Shown: one piece after another, positions 16,561-25,401 of the stretch
How the letters are laid out: every line of letters starts with the position of its first letter
Position numbering within the stretch: the first letter of the stretch is position 1
Source of the DNA: Neobacillus rhizosphaerae
Lineage (GTDB): Bacteria > Bacillota > Bacilli > Bacillales > Cytobacillaceae
Length of the DNA: 64,000 nt
NCBI RefSeq assembly: GCF_937468385.1
Contig: NZ_CALBWS010000022.1
Span: 30,311-94,310, forward strand
Reading direction: 5' to 3'
Program-made: the position numbers and the translations under genes
Notes under the pieces: generated by a model
Told to the model about the DNA's origin: nothing
Database searches by the model: none
Seen by the model: only the letters and a program-made list of their open reading frames with translations

Positions 16561-16893
16561 ATGAAAATAAAAACCTTTTTAAGTGTTTTTTTTCTTTTAG
16601 TTACCTTAGGTTTTGTAGCTTATCTTGATTCACCGTACTCCTTTTTGAATATAAAATATGCCTATACAGCTGATCAACCGGTTATCGCCCAACCTGTTAA
16701 TGTTGAGCCATCCAGTGATATTCCTGAATTGGAAGAAAAACTAGAGAAGCGTGAAAGAGTTGCTGGTTATATCGTAGAGACGTATGAAGAATACGAAGTC
16801 TATAAAGACAAAGATGGGAATGTAATAAAAAGTGAGCCTTCTGGAAAAACAGATACACTTAGATATTGGGACTACAATAATAAAGACCGCTAA
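16561..16893 (+). CDS. secreted or membrane-anchored protein of unknown function
   Basis: The 110 residues start with a signal-like segment (KIKTFLSVFFLLVTLGFVAYL) and continue as an acidic extracytoplasmic part with LEEKLEKRERVAGYIVETYEEYEVYKDKDG. No lipobox Cys is seen. GGAGCCTGATA precedes the ATG. The stop codon lies inside a perfect 24-base inverted repeat. I do not recognise the family. Confidence 0.65.
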   Translation: MKIKTFLSVFFLLVTLGFVAYLDSPYSFLNIKYAYTADQPVIAQPVNVEPSSDIPELEEKLEKRERVAGYIVETYEEYEVYKDKDGNVIKSEPSGKTDTLRYWDYNNKDR

Positions 16894-16943
16894 ATGGGGT
16901 ACCGTCAGGAAAACGTCAATTTTCCTGACGGTACCCCATTTAG
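16890..16943. repeat. perfect 24-bp inverted repeat with 6-base loop
   Basis: The left arm (16890-16913) and right arm (16920-16943) are exact reverse complements, including GGGGTACCGTCAGGAAAA. No U tract follows on either strand, so it is not a standard terminator. The core GTCAGGAAAACG recurs at 63750-63761. It overlaps the stop codon of the preceding gene. Confidence 0.85.
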
Positions 16944-17066
16944 GAAAAAAGATAGGAACCTAATAATTTTTAAGGATGATTGGATGATAAAGAAATTGGA
17001 TTCGTAACCTTTATTTGATAAGTGCATAATTTATTTTAAACAAAATATGTAGTTAGGGGTGCGGAT

Positions 17067-17843
17067 ATGAGTGTGATTAGAACAGATGAGTGGTTACTCG
17101 ATTCATATCATGAACCAATTGAAATATGTGAAAAGTTAAAAGTACACTTTAAGGATGCTCTAGCTTCCGAAATCTACGAATACTTAACACTACATGGAAT
17201 GTATCATCCTCTTAGGAATGGAAATGAGGTAGTGAAAAAGTTACAAAACAATAAAGTATGGGAAATTGTGGAGGGAGAAAAACTACGACTTCAAGAAGTG
17301 TGGGAAGGACCAAATATCCCTATTTTTATTTTTCCATCAGATAAGAACAACCGAAAATTAAAACAAGACTTTAACGGAAAATCAGGTTTGTCCTTCAAAG
17401 ATAAACTATTTTTATTTATTTCAGAGGATAATACGGAAAAGGAAATAAAGGCTTTGTTTACACATGAGTATAACCATGTTTGTCGGTTATCCAAGTTTCA
17501 AAAAAACGAAGAGGATTACGTATTGCTGGATACAATCATTTTAGAAGGATTAGCTGAAAATGCAGTCCGTGAAAGAATGGGTGAAGAATTCTTAGCAACT
17601 TGGACATCGTATTATTCTAATGAAGAGCTAAAGAAAATGTGGAAAAACATAGTGTTCCCAAATAAAAATATTCAAATAAATGACCTAAAGCATCAAAACA
17701 TCTTGTATGGATTACGTTTCTATCCGAAAATGTTAGGGTACTGTGTTGGGTATTACTTGGTTAAGAATTATCTTGATTCATCGAACAAGACTAGTAAGGA
17801 TCTACTAAACATCAATACCGATACCATTACTCAAATAATGTAA
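17067..17843 (+). CDS. DUF2268 (YjaZ-like) putative zinc metalloprotein
   Basis: The 258-residue soluble protein matches YjaZ/DUF2268. It has a candidate zinc site HEYNHVCR (about residue 134) and a downstream Glu in ILEGLAENAV, as in gluzincin-type proteases. Length agrees with B. subtilis YjaZ (261). AGGGGTG precedes the ATG. Proteolytic activity is predicted from the motif, not shown. It is a single-gene unit with its own terminator. Confidence 0.8.
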   Translation: MSVIRTDEWLLDSYHEPIEICEKLKVHFKDALASEIYEYLTLHGMYHPLRNGNEVVKKLQNNKVWEIVEGEKLRLQEVWEGPNIPIFIFPSDKNNRKLKQDFNGKSGLSFKDKLFLFISEDNTEKEIKALFTHEYNHVCRLSKFQKNEEDYVLLDTIILEGLAENAVRERMGEEFLATWTSYYSNEELKKMWKNIVFPNKNIQINDLKHQNILYGLRFYPKMLGYCVGYYLVKNYLDSSNKTSKDLLNINTDTITQIM

Positions 17844-17862
17844 AAGTACTATGAAACGAAAA

Positions 17863-17895
17863 AAACAGAAGAAAAAAATCTCGTCTGTTTTTTTA
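17863..17895 (+). terminator. terminator of the DUF2268 gene
   Basis: Stem AAAACAGA / TCTGTTTT with a T-rich tail, about 20 bases after the stop. Confidence 0.6.
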
Positions 17896-18107
17896 TTGAA
17901 TGAATAAATGATCAAATTATATTAAACACTTTGAATGTTGTTTATTGGAGTCCACTCCATCGCCTAACACATCGTATTCATACGGAATCTTGCCAAAAAT
18001 ACTAAGAAACCATCTTCCGGACAGTTTATCCCATTCTTGTGAGAGCTGAATCAGTCTTGTACTAGTATGCTTTTAACTCTTTTAATCTAACAACATTAAT
18101 TATTTGA

Positions 18108-18368
18108 CTACCACCAGAAAAAAGGAAGTACTGCAAATGCAGCAATAGCACCAAGCGCAATTCCAGCGCCAAAGCCCCAGCCCCAGCCCCAACCGCCATA
18201 ACCAAAACCGCCTAGGTTTCTAGGTCGTCGTCCCAATGGTTGAAGATAAACTCTGTTGTTGGCAACACGATGAATGATTCCCCTATGAATTCTCCCGTCA
18301 TGGGTTCTGATTTCAACTGCTCTACCCATATGTCTATGACACAATCCATGAAAATGTTCAACTGACAT
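18108..18368 (-). CDS. small Gly/Trp-rich protein with LSm-like N-terminus
   Basis: The 86 residues comprise an N-terminal segment resembling an LSm-type strand pair (GRAVEIRTHDGRIHRGIIHRV, positions about 15-35), then a Gly/Trp-rich linker (GGFGYGGWGWGWGFGAG) and a hydrophobic C-terminus (LGAIAAFAVLPFFWW). GGGGGTGAAAAA precedes the ATG. The pattern resembles small spore-coat associated proteins in bacilli; membrane or coat location is inferred. Confidence 0.7.
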   Translation of the reverse strand: MSVEHFHGLCHRHMGRAVEIRTHDGRIHRGIIHRVANNRVYLQPLGRRPRNLGGFGYGGWGWGWGFGAGIALGAIAAFAVLPFFWW

Positions 18369-18549
18369 TTTTTCACCCCCAATTACTTATGAACCATACG
18401 ACATTATACGTATTGAAATAATTATCGTAATGGACAAGTGTAATAGGGTATTAGTGGAAATTTAAAACCTCTGCATTAATTTATCGATATGCCTCGAGCC
18501 CAAATTTTGCCGTAAGTTTATTTGCTAGATCGTCCTGGAAAAATCTAGT

Positions 18550-18592
18550 GCAAAAAAAAGATGGGGTTAATTGTTCCTCCCATTTTCTTTTA
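18550..18592 (-). terminator. terminator of the FMN reductase gene
   Basis: In the minus-strand transcript, AATGGGAGG pairs imperfectly with CCCCAT and is followed by seven Us. Confidence 0.6.
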
Positions 18593-18602
18593 TAAATAGG
18601 AT

Positions 18603-19151
18603 TTACCGTAACGTTTTTAATGCACCACTCCATGCAATCACCTGATCGAGCATTGCATTCACATTATTTAGGTGCAAATCAGCTGGTTTGAAAACTGTCC
18701 CATTTTCAAAGTCAGTAAATAGGGATAGTGTAGGATGTACTCGAACATCTGCAACTTGTAACTCACCAAATATTCCGCGTAAGTGTTCAGCTGCACGGGC
18801 TCCGCCAGTTGAGCCATAGCTTACAATTCCGGCTGCTTTATTGTTCCATTCATCACGTACTGTATCAAGGGCATTTTTTAATGCTCCTGTGATACTGTGG
18901 TTATATTCTTGAGCAATGAAAACAAATCCATCCAAGCTAGCTAGTTTTTCTGACCAGGCTTTAATTCCTGGTTCTGAACCATCCGTTGTAAATACGAACG
19001 GTAAATTGTATTCTGCTATATCAACGATTTCATAATTTGCATCTCCGCGTTTGTCAGCAATTCCTTTTACCCAATCACCGACTTGTGGACTTACACGGCC
19101 TTGACGTGTGCTTCCTAAGATAATACCAATAGTTAATTTTTCATTTGCCAT
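18603..19151 (-). CDS. NADPH-dependent FMN reductase family protein
   Basis: A 182-residue flavodoxin-like protein with the phosphate loop GSTRQGRVSPQV near the N-terminus, EYNHSITGALKNALD and the YGSTGGARAAEHLR loop, all characteristic of the YieF/ArsH/azoreductase-type FMN_red family. It probably reduces quinones, azo dyes or free flavin with NADPH. AAGGAGGAAGCA precedes the ATG. It is a single gene with its own terminator; substrate unknown. Confidence 0.85.
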   Translation of the reverse strand: MANEKLTIGIILGSTRQGRVSPQVGDWVKGIADKRGDANYEIVDIAEYNLPFVFTTDGSEPGIKAWSEKLASLDGFVFIAQEYNHSITGALKNALDTVRDEWNNKAAGIVSYGSTGGARAAEHLRGIFGELQVADVRVHPTLSLFTDFENGTVFKPADLHLNNVNAMLDQVIAWSGALKTLR

Positions 19152-19360
19152 TGCTTCTTCCTCCTTAGTTGGTCTTTATAATATTTTGTCTAAAAAGCCC
19201 AATATTTACACATCCCTTCTTTAAAATGATTAATACATGCACGGTTCTTGCTTTATCGGGAATTTATTAACGCAAGATGGAATTCACCAGTACTTTCATT
19301 TCAAATCTTCGGTAAGTGTACAGTCTTGCCTTATCTTAAAGTGTTATAAACTAAAAAAAG

Positions 19361-19394
19361 ATATGGCCCTTTTAATTAGAGAAAAGGTCCACAT
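19361..19394 (-). terminator. terminator of the MerR-CorC operon
   Basis: Minus-strand stem GGACCTTTT / AAAAGGGCC followed by ATATCTTTTTTT. Confidence 0.7.
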
Positions 19395-19409
19395 CCTTAT
19401 TGTGTATCA

Positions 19410-20720
19410 TTATGCACAGGATTCTTGTTTCATTACTTTCGCAATTTCTAACGATTTAATATGATAACCATCGACTTCAAGAACCTTAAACTCATAATCA
19501 TCGTACTGAATTTTATCGCCTTCGACAACTTCCATTTTTTCTGACAAGATCCATCCACCGATTGTGTCTATATCAGAATCGTCTAGATCCAATCCTAACA
19601 AATCATTTATTTCTTCAATCAGGACTTTTCCATCAACAATAGTTTTATTTGGCCCTATTTTATTTATTTCTGGAACTTCATCCGCATCAAATTCATCACG
19701 AATTTCTCCAACAATCTCTTCCAAAATATCTTCGACCGTTACTAACCCTGCAGTTCCGCCATACTCGTCAATTAAAATGGCCATATGAACACGATCTTTT
19801 TGCATTTTGACTAACAAATCATGAATAGGAATCGTTTCAATGACTTGGACGACTGGACGAACATATTCCTCAATGCTGGTTTCGACATTATTACCTTTGA
19901 TATATTCTGTAAATACTTCTTTCATATTAACCATACCGACAATGTTATCTTTTTCACCATCAATGACAGGATACCTAGTATAATTTTCTTCCGTCACGAT
20001 TTTCAGACATTCATCTAATGATTGCGAGATATCAAAAGCGACAATTTCTGTCCGAGGCACCATAATTTCGTGGGCATTTCGATCATCGAATTCAAAGATA
20101 TTATTCACATATTTGTATTCAGATTGATTGATCTCGCCACTTTTATAGCTTTCGGAAATAATGATTTGAAGTTCTTCTTCTGAGTGAGCCACTTCGTGTT
20201 CAGAAGCAGGCTTCAAACCAAATAGTCCTGTAATCATTCGAGCGGAGCCATTTAATGCTTTAATAAAAGGATACATGATTTTATAAAATAGCATCATTGG
20301 TCGAGCAAAAATCAACGTTATCGTTTCAGCTTTTTGGATTGCGAACGTTTTTGGTGCAAGTTCCCCAACCACAACGTGAATGAACGTTACCGATGCAAAT
20401 GCTAGGATAAATGATGTTACACTTGAAACTGATTCTGGCAGGTTAATGTTAACCAAAAGCGGGTGTAGAATGTGTTCAACTGTTGGTTCACCAAGCCAAC
20501 CTAAACCTAATGCTGTGACCGTAATACCTAATTGACATGCAGACAAATATTCATCAAGGTTTGTCACAATCGTTTTCGCTACGATTGCACTCTTGTTGCC
20601 TTCTGCTACAAGCTGATCAATTCGTGTACTGCGGATTTTAACAATAGCAAATTCGTAAGATACGAAAAATGCTGTAAAAGCTAATAAGATTGCTATTGTT
20701 ATCAAATTTATAATGATCAA
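19410..20720 (-). CDS. CNNM/CorC-family (hemolysin-like) membrane transporter
   Basis: The 436 residues show an N-terminal CNNM (DUF21) domain with about three to four membrane segments, two CBS domains (IMVPRTEIVAFDIS and VQVIETIPIHDLL with LIDEYGGTAGLVTVEDI) and a C-terminal CorC_HlyC domain. B. subtilis relatives (YhdP/MpfA) export magnesium. Starts at TTG 20720 behind AAGGAG. It follows a MerR-family regulator by 58 bases on the same strand, suggesting co-expression. Mg2+ efflux is the best guess but another divalent metal is possible. Confidence 0.88.
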   Translation of the reverse strand: MIIINLITIAILLAFTAFFVSYEFAIVKIRSTRIDQLVAEGNKSAIVAKTIVTNLDEYLSACQLGITVTALGLGWLGEPTVEHILHPLLVNINLPESVSSVTSFILAFASVTFIHVVVGELAPKTFAIQKAETITLIFARPMMLFYKIMYPFIKALNGSARMITGLFGLKPASEHEVAHSEEELQIIISESYKSGEINQSEYKYVNNIFEFDDRNAHEIMVPRTEIVAFDISQSLDECLKIVTEENYTRYPVIDGEKDNIVGMVNMKEVFTEYIKGNNVETSIEEYVRPVVQVIETIPIHDLLVKMQKDRVHMAILIDEYGGTAGLVTVEDILEEIVGEIRDEFDADEVPEINKIGPNKTIVDGKVLIEEINDLLGLDLDDSDIDTIGGWILSEKMEVVEGDKIQYDDYEFKVLEVDGYHIKSLEIAKVMKQESCA

Positions 20721-20778
20721 TGGTCTCCTTACTCAATAATTCAAGTAAGGAATACACCTCCTGTTTATTACAAGTTAG

Positions 20779-21192
20779 TTATCTAAATAGTAATAATAAT
20801 GTTTGTGCTAGTGAAACTCCCTGTGACGATAATTTATTTACTAGCATTTCTTTTTGTTGATTGCTTAATTTTTGCAAAATCGGTTCGATTACCTTTATTT
20901 CCTCTTTAAGATGTTTCATGATCATCGCAATTTGCTCAAAATGCTTCTCTGCTTTCTGTTTATCAATGCCATTTTCTGATTTGATCAATTCGATAGAAGA
21001 CTTAATTTCTTCAAGCGGCATTTTCAGATTTTTGTAATGTTCAATTAAGGCCAATATCTGAATTGACTCTTCTCCGTATAATCGATAATTTGCATCCGTT
21101 CTAATCGGGTTAAGTAAGCCCATTAGGGTGTAATAATCGATTGTTCTTTTGGATATATTCATTAACTTCGCTATTTCACCAATTCGATACAA
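20779..21192 (-). CDS. MerR-family transcriptional regulator
   Basis: The 137 residues begin with a winged-helix MerR domain (MYRIGEIAKLMNISKRTIDY then YTLMGLL, NYRLYGEE) and continue as a coiled coil. No metal-binding Cys pair is visible, so it does not look like CueR or ZntR. The upstream promoter has an 18-base spacer and an AAAACC/GGTTTT dyad, typical of MerR targets. It probably controls itself and the downstream CorC-type transporter. The ligand is unknown. Confidence 0.85.
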   Translation of the reverse strand: MYRIGEIAKLMNISKRTIDYYTLMGLLNPIRTDANYRLYGEESIQILALIEHYKNLKMPLEEIKSSIELIKSENGIDKQKAEKHFEQIAMIMKHLKEEIKVIEPILQKLSNQQKEMLVNKLSSQGVSLAQTLLLLFR

Positions 21193-21227
21193 CTTCCCAA
21201 CTTACTCCCCCCTTTCTCTATTAAAAT

Positions 21228-21269
21228 ACTATATCATAAATAAAACCGTACAGTCAACGTGTTGGTTTT
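21228..21269 (-). promoter_or_regulatory. promoter and candidate operator of the MerR-CorC operon
   Basis: On the minus strand, TTGACT (21252-21257) and TATAGT (21228-21233) are separated by 18 bases, longer than normal. An AAAACC-N16-GGTTTT inverted repeat (21242-21269) overlaps the -35 element. Long spacers are characteristic of promoters activated by MerR proteins. Confidence 0.5.
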
Positions 21270-21408
21270 TCACAAATACATAAAAATCGATTCATCTATA
21301 TTTGTGTTAAACTGGATATATCCAAATTAGTATTACATTAAGATAAATTTGCATAAAAACAGAAAAGAAGGTTTTGTCATTGATTAAATTTCGGTGGTGT
21401 TGTTGTAT

Positions 21409-21996
21409 ATGAAAAAATCAATCATGATTAGTTTGTTCATATCTTTGGGTACTTATCTAGCTTTATCCCCTATATTTTGGAGATTAACTTCTTACCTCCA
21501 CCCAATTGTTTTAGCTGTTCTGCTCTTTTGTATCTTCTTTTTGGTCTATTTCTTTGTTTTACTAATCAGAAAAGAATCGATTCATATTTCCTCTAGGCTA
21601 TTTTTGTCTCTTTTCATTCTTTACTCGATTGGACTGTTAATTTTGTTATTTTTGCGACCAAACGACCAGAGCTACAACTCTATGAATCTAATTCCATTTT
21701 CTACAATCTCTTTTTATCTTTCTGGAAAAGTAAATTGGTTAATTTCGTTCTATAATTTAGCTGCCAATGTAGGATTATTTATTCCATACGGTATTTATTT
21801 GCTGTTGAAGAATTATTCTCCTTTAAAGCTTATATTTATTCCTATGGTTCTGATTGCTTTCATTGAAATCATGCAATTAATAACACATCGAGGTAGTTTG
21901 GATATTGATGACCTGATCTTAAATCTTGCAGGAGTTTTCATTGGGTATTTATTTTTTCCTTTATTTAAAAAAGCTGTAACAATCCATGCTAAATAA
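21409..21996 (+). CDS. VanZ-family membrane protein
   Basis: About 195 residues with five to six hydrophobic segments and the VanZ pattern: RPNDQSYNSMNLIPF, NLAANVGLFIPYG and the conserved EIMQLITHRGSLDIDDLILN near the C-terminus. VanZ confers low-level teicoplanin tolerance in enterococci; most chromosomal homologues are uncharacterised. ATG 21409 is preferred to the upstream in-frame codon at 21394; the ribosome site is weak. A second VanZ protein is at 36.1 kb. Confidence 0.85.
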   Translation: MKKSIMISLFISLGTYLALSPIFWRLTSYLHPIVLAVLLFCIFFLVYFFVLLIRKESIHISSRLFLSLFILYSIGLLILLFLRPNDQSYNSMNLIPFSTISFYLSGKVNWLISFYNLAANVGLFIPYGIYLLLKNYSPLKLIFIPMVLIAFIEIMQLITHRGSLDIDDLILNLAGVFIGYLFFPLFKKAVTIHAK

Positions 21997-22042
21997 GAAA
22001 AGGACTCATCGTCGGATGAATCCTTTCACTTTGCTTCCGCGT

Positions 22043-22174
22043 TCACTCCTTCTGCCTTGTGAGCCACCTTCCTTTCCTCCCCTTCTTGCCAAGTTTGAAC
22101 TCAACTGGATTATTGTCCAGAAATCCAACAACGCCATTTTCATGTGCTTTTGACAGCAATTCTTCAATGACCAT
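22043..22174 (-). other. possible short gene or remnant in a 600-base gap
   Basis: A 43-codon frame encodes MVIEELLSKAHENGVVGFLD followed by NNPVEFKLGKKGRKGRWLTR and QKE, which looks protein-like in composition. Upstream, a different frame continues (KWKVVEFRFKDGH) to a stop, so it may be the frameshifted end of a larger lost gene. No ribosome site is evident. The rest of 22000-22600 shows nothing I can name. Confidence 0.3.
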
Positions 22175-22605
22175 CCTTAAAACGAAATTCCACTACTTTC
22201 CATTTGTTTTTCCGAATTGTTAATTTATGAGAATGAAGCAGGATTTGATATAGACATACATTTTTTTATCATTAACACTAAAATCTTTTATACTGCACAT
22301 TTAACTCTTTGTAAGCATATTATTCTAAAAAAACATGAAATTTTAGGGGGATTGAACAACCGAGGAGTTCATGAATCATGAGAAGGATTGATGATTCAAT
22401 TTATTCAAAATAGAAATGCATATATAAAACGACAATTGATGAATATTTAAGGAAAGACGAAGTATATGGGTTATTATCATATACTTATTTGTGCCTATTT
22501 TTCACCAATTGCATCAAAAAACGCTTCTTTATTAGTACACATCACCCCATGATACATATAGATGCAGTGTATATATTTATTTAATTGAAGGAGGTTAATG
22601 CTTTT

Positions 22606-23097
22606 ATGAATAGAGAGATAATGAACCAACTAGTGGACAAAACAATCAGAGTAGATCGGGGCGGCCCAGAATCAAGACTTGGAAAACTTCTTGCTGTATT
22701 TGAAGATTATTTTGTCCTTTTAACAGAAAGCGATGGAGTCGTTTACTATAAGACAAATCATATCAGAAGTATTACGGAAAGTTCTAAAGACCTAATGAAG
22801 TTCGGATTAAAGGTTCCGGAAAAATTTGATTATAAAACAGCAGAAAACTTCGTGAAGCTTCTAGAAGCGGTCAGATTTCAATGGGTGAAAATAAATCGCA
22901 GCGGACCGGAATCATTAGAAGGTGTACTCAGTGATGTAAACAATCATTTCGCTTCCCTCATCGTGCAGGAAGAAGTGGTTCGTTTCTCCATGAAACACGT
23001 TCGCAACATTAGCTACGGCTTAAAGGTTGAAAAAACAAAAAAAGATTCCGATGACAACAATGATAACGATAATGATTATGATGATGACGATTACTAA
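22606..23097 (+). CDS. CotB-like spore coat protein (LSm-like repeats)
   Basis: The 163 residues contain two repeats of a CotB-type beta domain: VDRGGPESRLGKLLAVFEDY (about 12-31) and INRSGPESLEGVLSDVNNHF (about 92-111), each followed by an HIRSI/HVRNI strand. The RGGPES motif is a hallmark of B. subtilis CotB. The C-terminus is a poly-Asp/Asn tail instead of the Ser/Lys repeats of CotB. ATG 22606 is set by GAAGGAGG. First of three same-strand genes that look like a coat operon. Outer-coat location is inferred. Confidence 0.82.
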   Translation: MNREIMNQLVDKTIRVDRGGPESRLGKLLAVFEDYFVLLTESDGVVYYKTNHIRSITESSKDLMKFGLKVPEKFDYKTAENFVKLLEAVRFQWVKINRSGPESLEGVLSDVNNHFASLIVQEEVVRFSMKHVRNISYGLKVEKTKKDSDDNNDNDNDYDDDDY

Positions 23098-23159
23098 TAA
23101 TTAATATGTCGCTTCTCCATAAGAGGAGCACCCCATTATCGCTTAAGGAGGGTTATTAC

Positions 23160-24347
23160 ATGGGGGGAGATAAATTTTCAGCTGCCTTAGATTTATTAAA
23201 AGGCTTTAATGTAAATCTTTATGTAGGTGAAGAAGTATTTAATGGGAAACTGATTGGTGTGGAAGCAGATCATGTCGTACTCGAAACCGATAATAAATAC
23301 ATTTTTTATTATAATATTGATCAAATACAAGCCATCACCAAGAATACAAAACAGTTTCAGCCCGAGAAACCAAAAACAAATTTTCAAACAACCCAGAGCC
23401 TATTAGAACTATTACATTCCTTTCAACATTCCTGGGTTCGCATATTGAGCGTTAATAAACAGAAGTTTAGCGGTGTTTTAAGTGAGATTGATGCTGATTT
23501 TGCTACGTTAATAAATGGCGAAGAACGGATATTAATAAAACTATCACATGTGTCTAACATCTTGAAGGGATTTATTAAAGAAGAGGAAAAAAAGTCGGAA
23601 GTATCAAAAGAACATACGAAAAAGGAAAACGAAGCTAAAGGAAAGGGAACTTTTTCTACCCATAAAACCGAAGATAAAATTGAAAACAAAGTAAAATCAT
23701 CCATAAAAGAAGCCTTAAATACTTCCGAAAACAAAACAAAAACTGCCTCACAAATTGAAAAAACTGAATATCAACAAGAAATGGAGGTTCAAACAGAAGT
23801 GAAAGAGCATAATGATCATATGGAATGGTCACAGCCACTAATAACCGAAACTGCTGTAACACAGCCAACGATTGAAGCCATTACCAATAACATAGTAAGT
23901 AAAAAACAAAAGACTGATGTGACACTTCCAAAACCTACTGATGAAAAGAAAAATACCAGCAATGAGATGAAATTATCGAACAACAAAACGAAAAAATCAA
24001 GCAAAGAAAAGAAAAAATCAAACCATGAAAGGAAACATAGAGAGGAAAAGAACGAAGAACCAAAAATAAGCAAAACAATCGAGAAAAGGAAGGAAACAAA
24101 ACCAGTCAATGAAGTAGCCAGGCCAATAAAAATGGAAACTACACCTCCTTCAATATTCCCCTCAACAAATAAGGAGGTAAAAGCTGTAAGTGAAGAAAGT
24201 AGCGCAAATAATCAGAGCTTATCGAAACAAAAAGAACATGAGTCCAGGGGTTTTCGCTTTGCTGGTGAACCAGTTTCCCGTGAAAGCGATCCAACTTTTC
24301 CATTTGCCGGATGGCCAAACAGAACTAAAAAAACTTTTAGATTGTAA
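23160..24347 (+). CDS. CotB-like spore coat protein with long charged tail
   Basis: The 395 residues have two CotB-like beta domains near the N-terminus (NLYVGEEVFNGKLIGVEADH and SVNKQKFSGVLSEIDADFAT) and then about 230 residues of low-complexity Lys/Glu/Asn/Thr sequence ending in a short aromatic motif (FAGWPNRTKKTFRL). Start 23160 follows AAGGAGG; an in-frame ATG at 23106 lacks one. The charged tail resembles phosphorylated or transglutaminated regions of coat proteins such as CotB. It lies 62 bases after the first coat gene. Confidence 0.78.
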   Translation: MGGDKFSAALDLLKGFNVNLYVGEEVFNGKLIGVEADHVVLETDNKYIFYYNIDQIQAITKNTKQFQPEKPKTNFQTTQSLLELLHSFQHSWVRILSVNKQKFSGVLSEIDADFATLINGEERILIKLSHVSNILKGFIKEEEKKSEVSKEHTKKENEAKGKGTFSTHKTEDKIENKVKSSIKEALNTSENKTKTASQIEKTEYQQEMEVQTEVKEHNDHMEWSQPLITETAVTQPTIEAITNNIVSKKQKTDVTLPKPTDEKKNTSNEMKLSNNKTKKSSKEKKKSNHERKHREEKNEEPKISKTIEKRKETKPVNEVARPIKMETTPPSIFPSTNKEVKAVSEESSANNQSLSKQKEHESRGFRFAGEPVSRESDPTFPFAGWPNRTKKTFRL

Positions 24348-24535
24348 TGGAAACAACTACAAATTAATGCTGAAATTATTTTGATTCGTTCAAGCATATC
24401 AACTTTTATCTTCTAAAACGAGATCTCTATAAATATGAGCTGGGAAGGTCTTATTATTTTAATATACTTATAGGAATGAATCACTTAAGCCCTTCTCTAT
24501 TTGCACATAGAAATAGCCAGGAAAGGATGTAGTAA

Positions 24536-25204
24536 ATGAATTTGAAAAATATGAAAGGGAAATATATTAAACTAGACATTTCAGGAAAAAAATTAATTAG
24601 TGGATTACTGGTTGATATTGGCAGTGATATATGGGTAGTCTTTAACGGTAATGATTACCTCTATATCCCCATTGTTCATATCCAAAACTGGATATTTTTA
24701 AAACAGAATGAAATCGCTGAAATTAATAATAACGACGAACCAACACCTATTTATAATCATAATGAAGAAATCTCATTAAGGAAAACCCTAACATCTGCAA
24801 AGGGTATTTTTACAGAAATCTATGTAACTAGTAAACAAGCACTGCATGGTTATATCATTAGTATCATGAACAATTACTTTGTGTTTTACTCCCCTATTTA
24901 CAAGACAATGTTTATCTCGCTAAACCATCTAAAATGGTTAATTCCATACACAAATCATCAACGACCTTACGGTTTAAGCAATGCCAGTCTGCCAGTTAAC
25001 CCCAGTAATATTACTTTTGCACGATCATTTGAAGTCCAAATTGAAAAATTAATAGGCGAGTTAATCATTTTTAACATAGGTGAAAATGAGGATATGATTG
25101 GTAAAATCCAAGGAATTAAGAATAATTTTGTAGAATTAATCAGTGCTAAAGAGGATCCTGTTTATATTAATTTACAGACTATCAAAACTGTTCATATGCC
25201 ATAA
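24536..25204 (+). CDS. DUF2642/CotB-like spore protein
   Basis: The 222 residues contain three related beta modules: GKYIKLDISGKKLISGLLVD then IGSDIWVVFNG and YIPIVHIQ; a middle module ending MFISLNHLKWL; and a C-terminal module GELIIFNIGENEDMIGKIQG ending YINLQTIKTV. The first module is the DUF2642 pattern found in spore-associated proteins. GGAAAGGATG precedes the ATG. It is the third of a run of similar genes. No signal peptide. Confidence 0.75.
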   Translation: MNLKNMKGKYIKLDISGKKLISGLLVDIGSDIWVVFNGNDYLYIPIVHIQNWIFLKQNEIAEINNNDEPTPIYNHNEEISLRKTLTSAKGIFTEIYVTSKQALHGYIISIMNNYFVFYSPIYKTMFISLNHLKWLIPYTNHQRPYGLSNASLPVNPSNITFARSFEVQIEKLIGELIIFNIGENEDMIGKIQGIKNNFVELISAKEDPVYINLQTIKTVHMP

Positions 25205-25260
25205 ATGATCCGATTTTTATAGTTGATTTTTAAACAAGCTTTTTATTAACAAACAAAATC

Positions 25261-25286
25261 AGAGTGTCAAAATTGACACTCTTTTA
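25261..25286 (+). terminator. terminator of the coat gene cluster
   Basis: Perfect stem AGAGTGTCAA / TTGACACTCT followed by TTTTAAT. Confidence 0.82.
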
Positions 25287-25351
25287 ATATGCCCATTTAT
25301 TATTCAATTTTGAGAACATAAAGTAAAAATGAAATTGCGGGTAAGAGTATA

Positions 25352-25397
25352 AAAAAGGATAAACGGACAAAAGTTGCCCGAATACCCTTTAAACTAC
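25352..25397 (-). terminator. probable terminator of the PAP2 gene
   Basis: Minus-strand stem with CGGGCAA / TTGTCCG inside AAAGG...CCTTT, followed by a U run. Confidence 0.5.
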
Positions 25398-25401
25398 TAA
25401 C

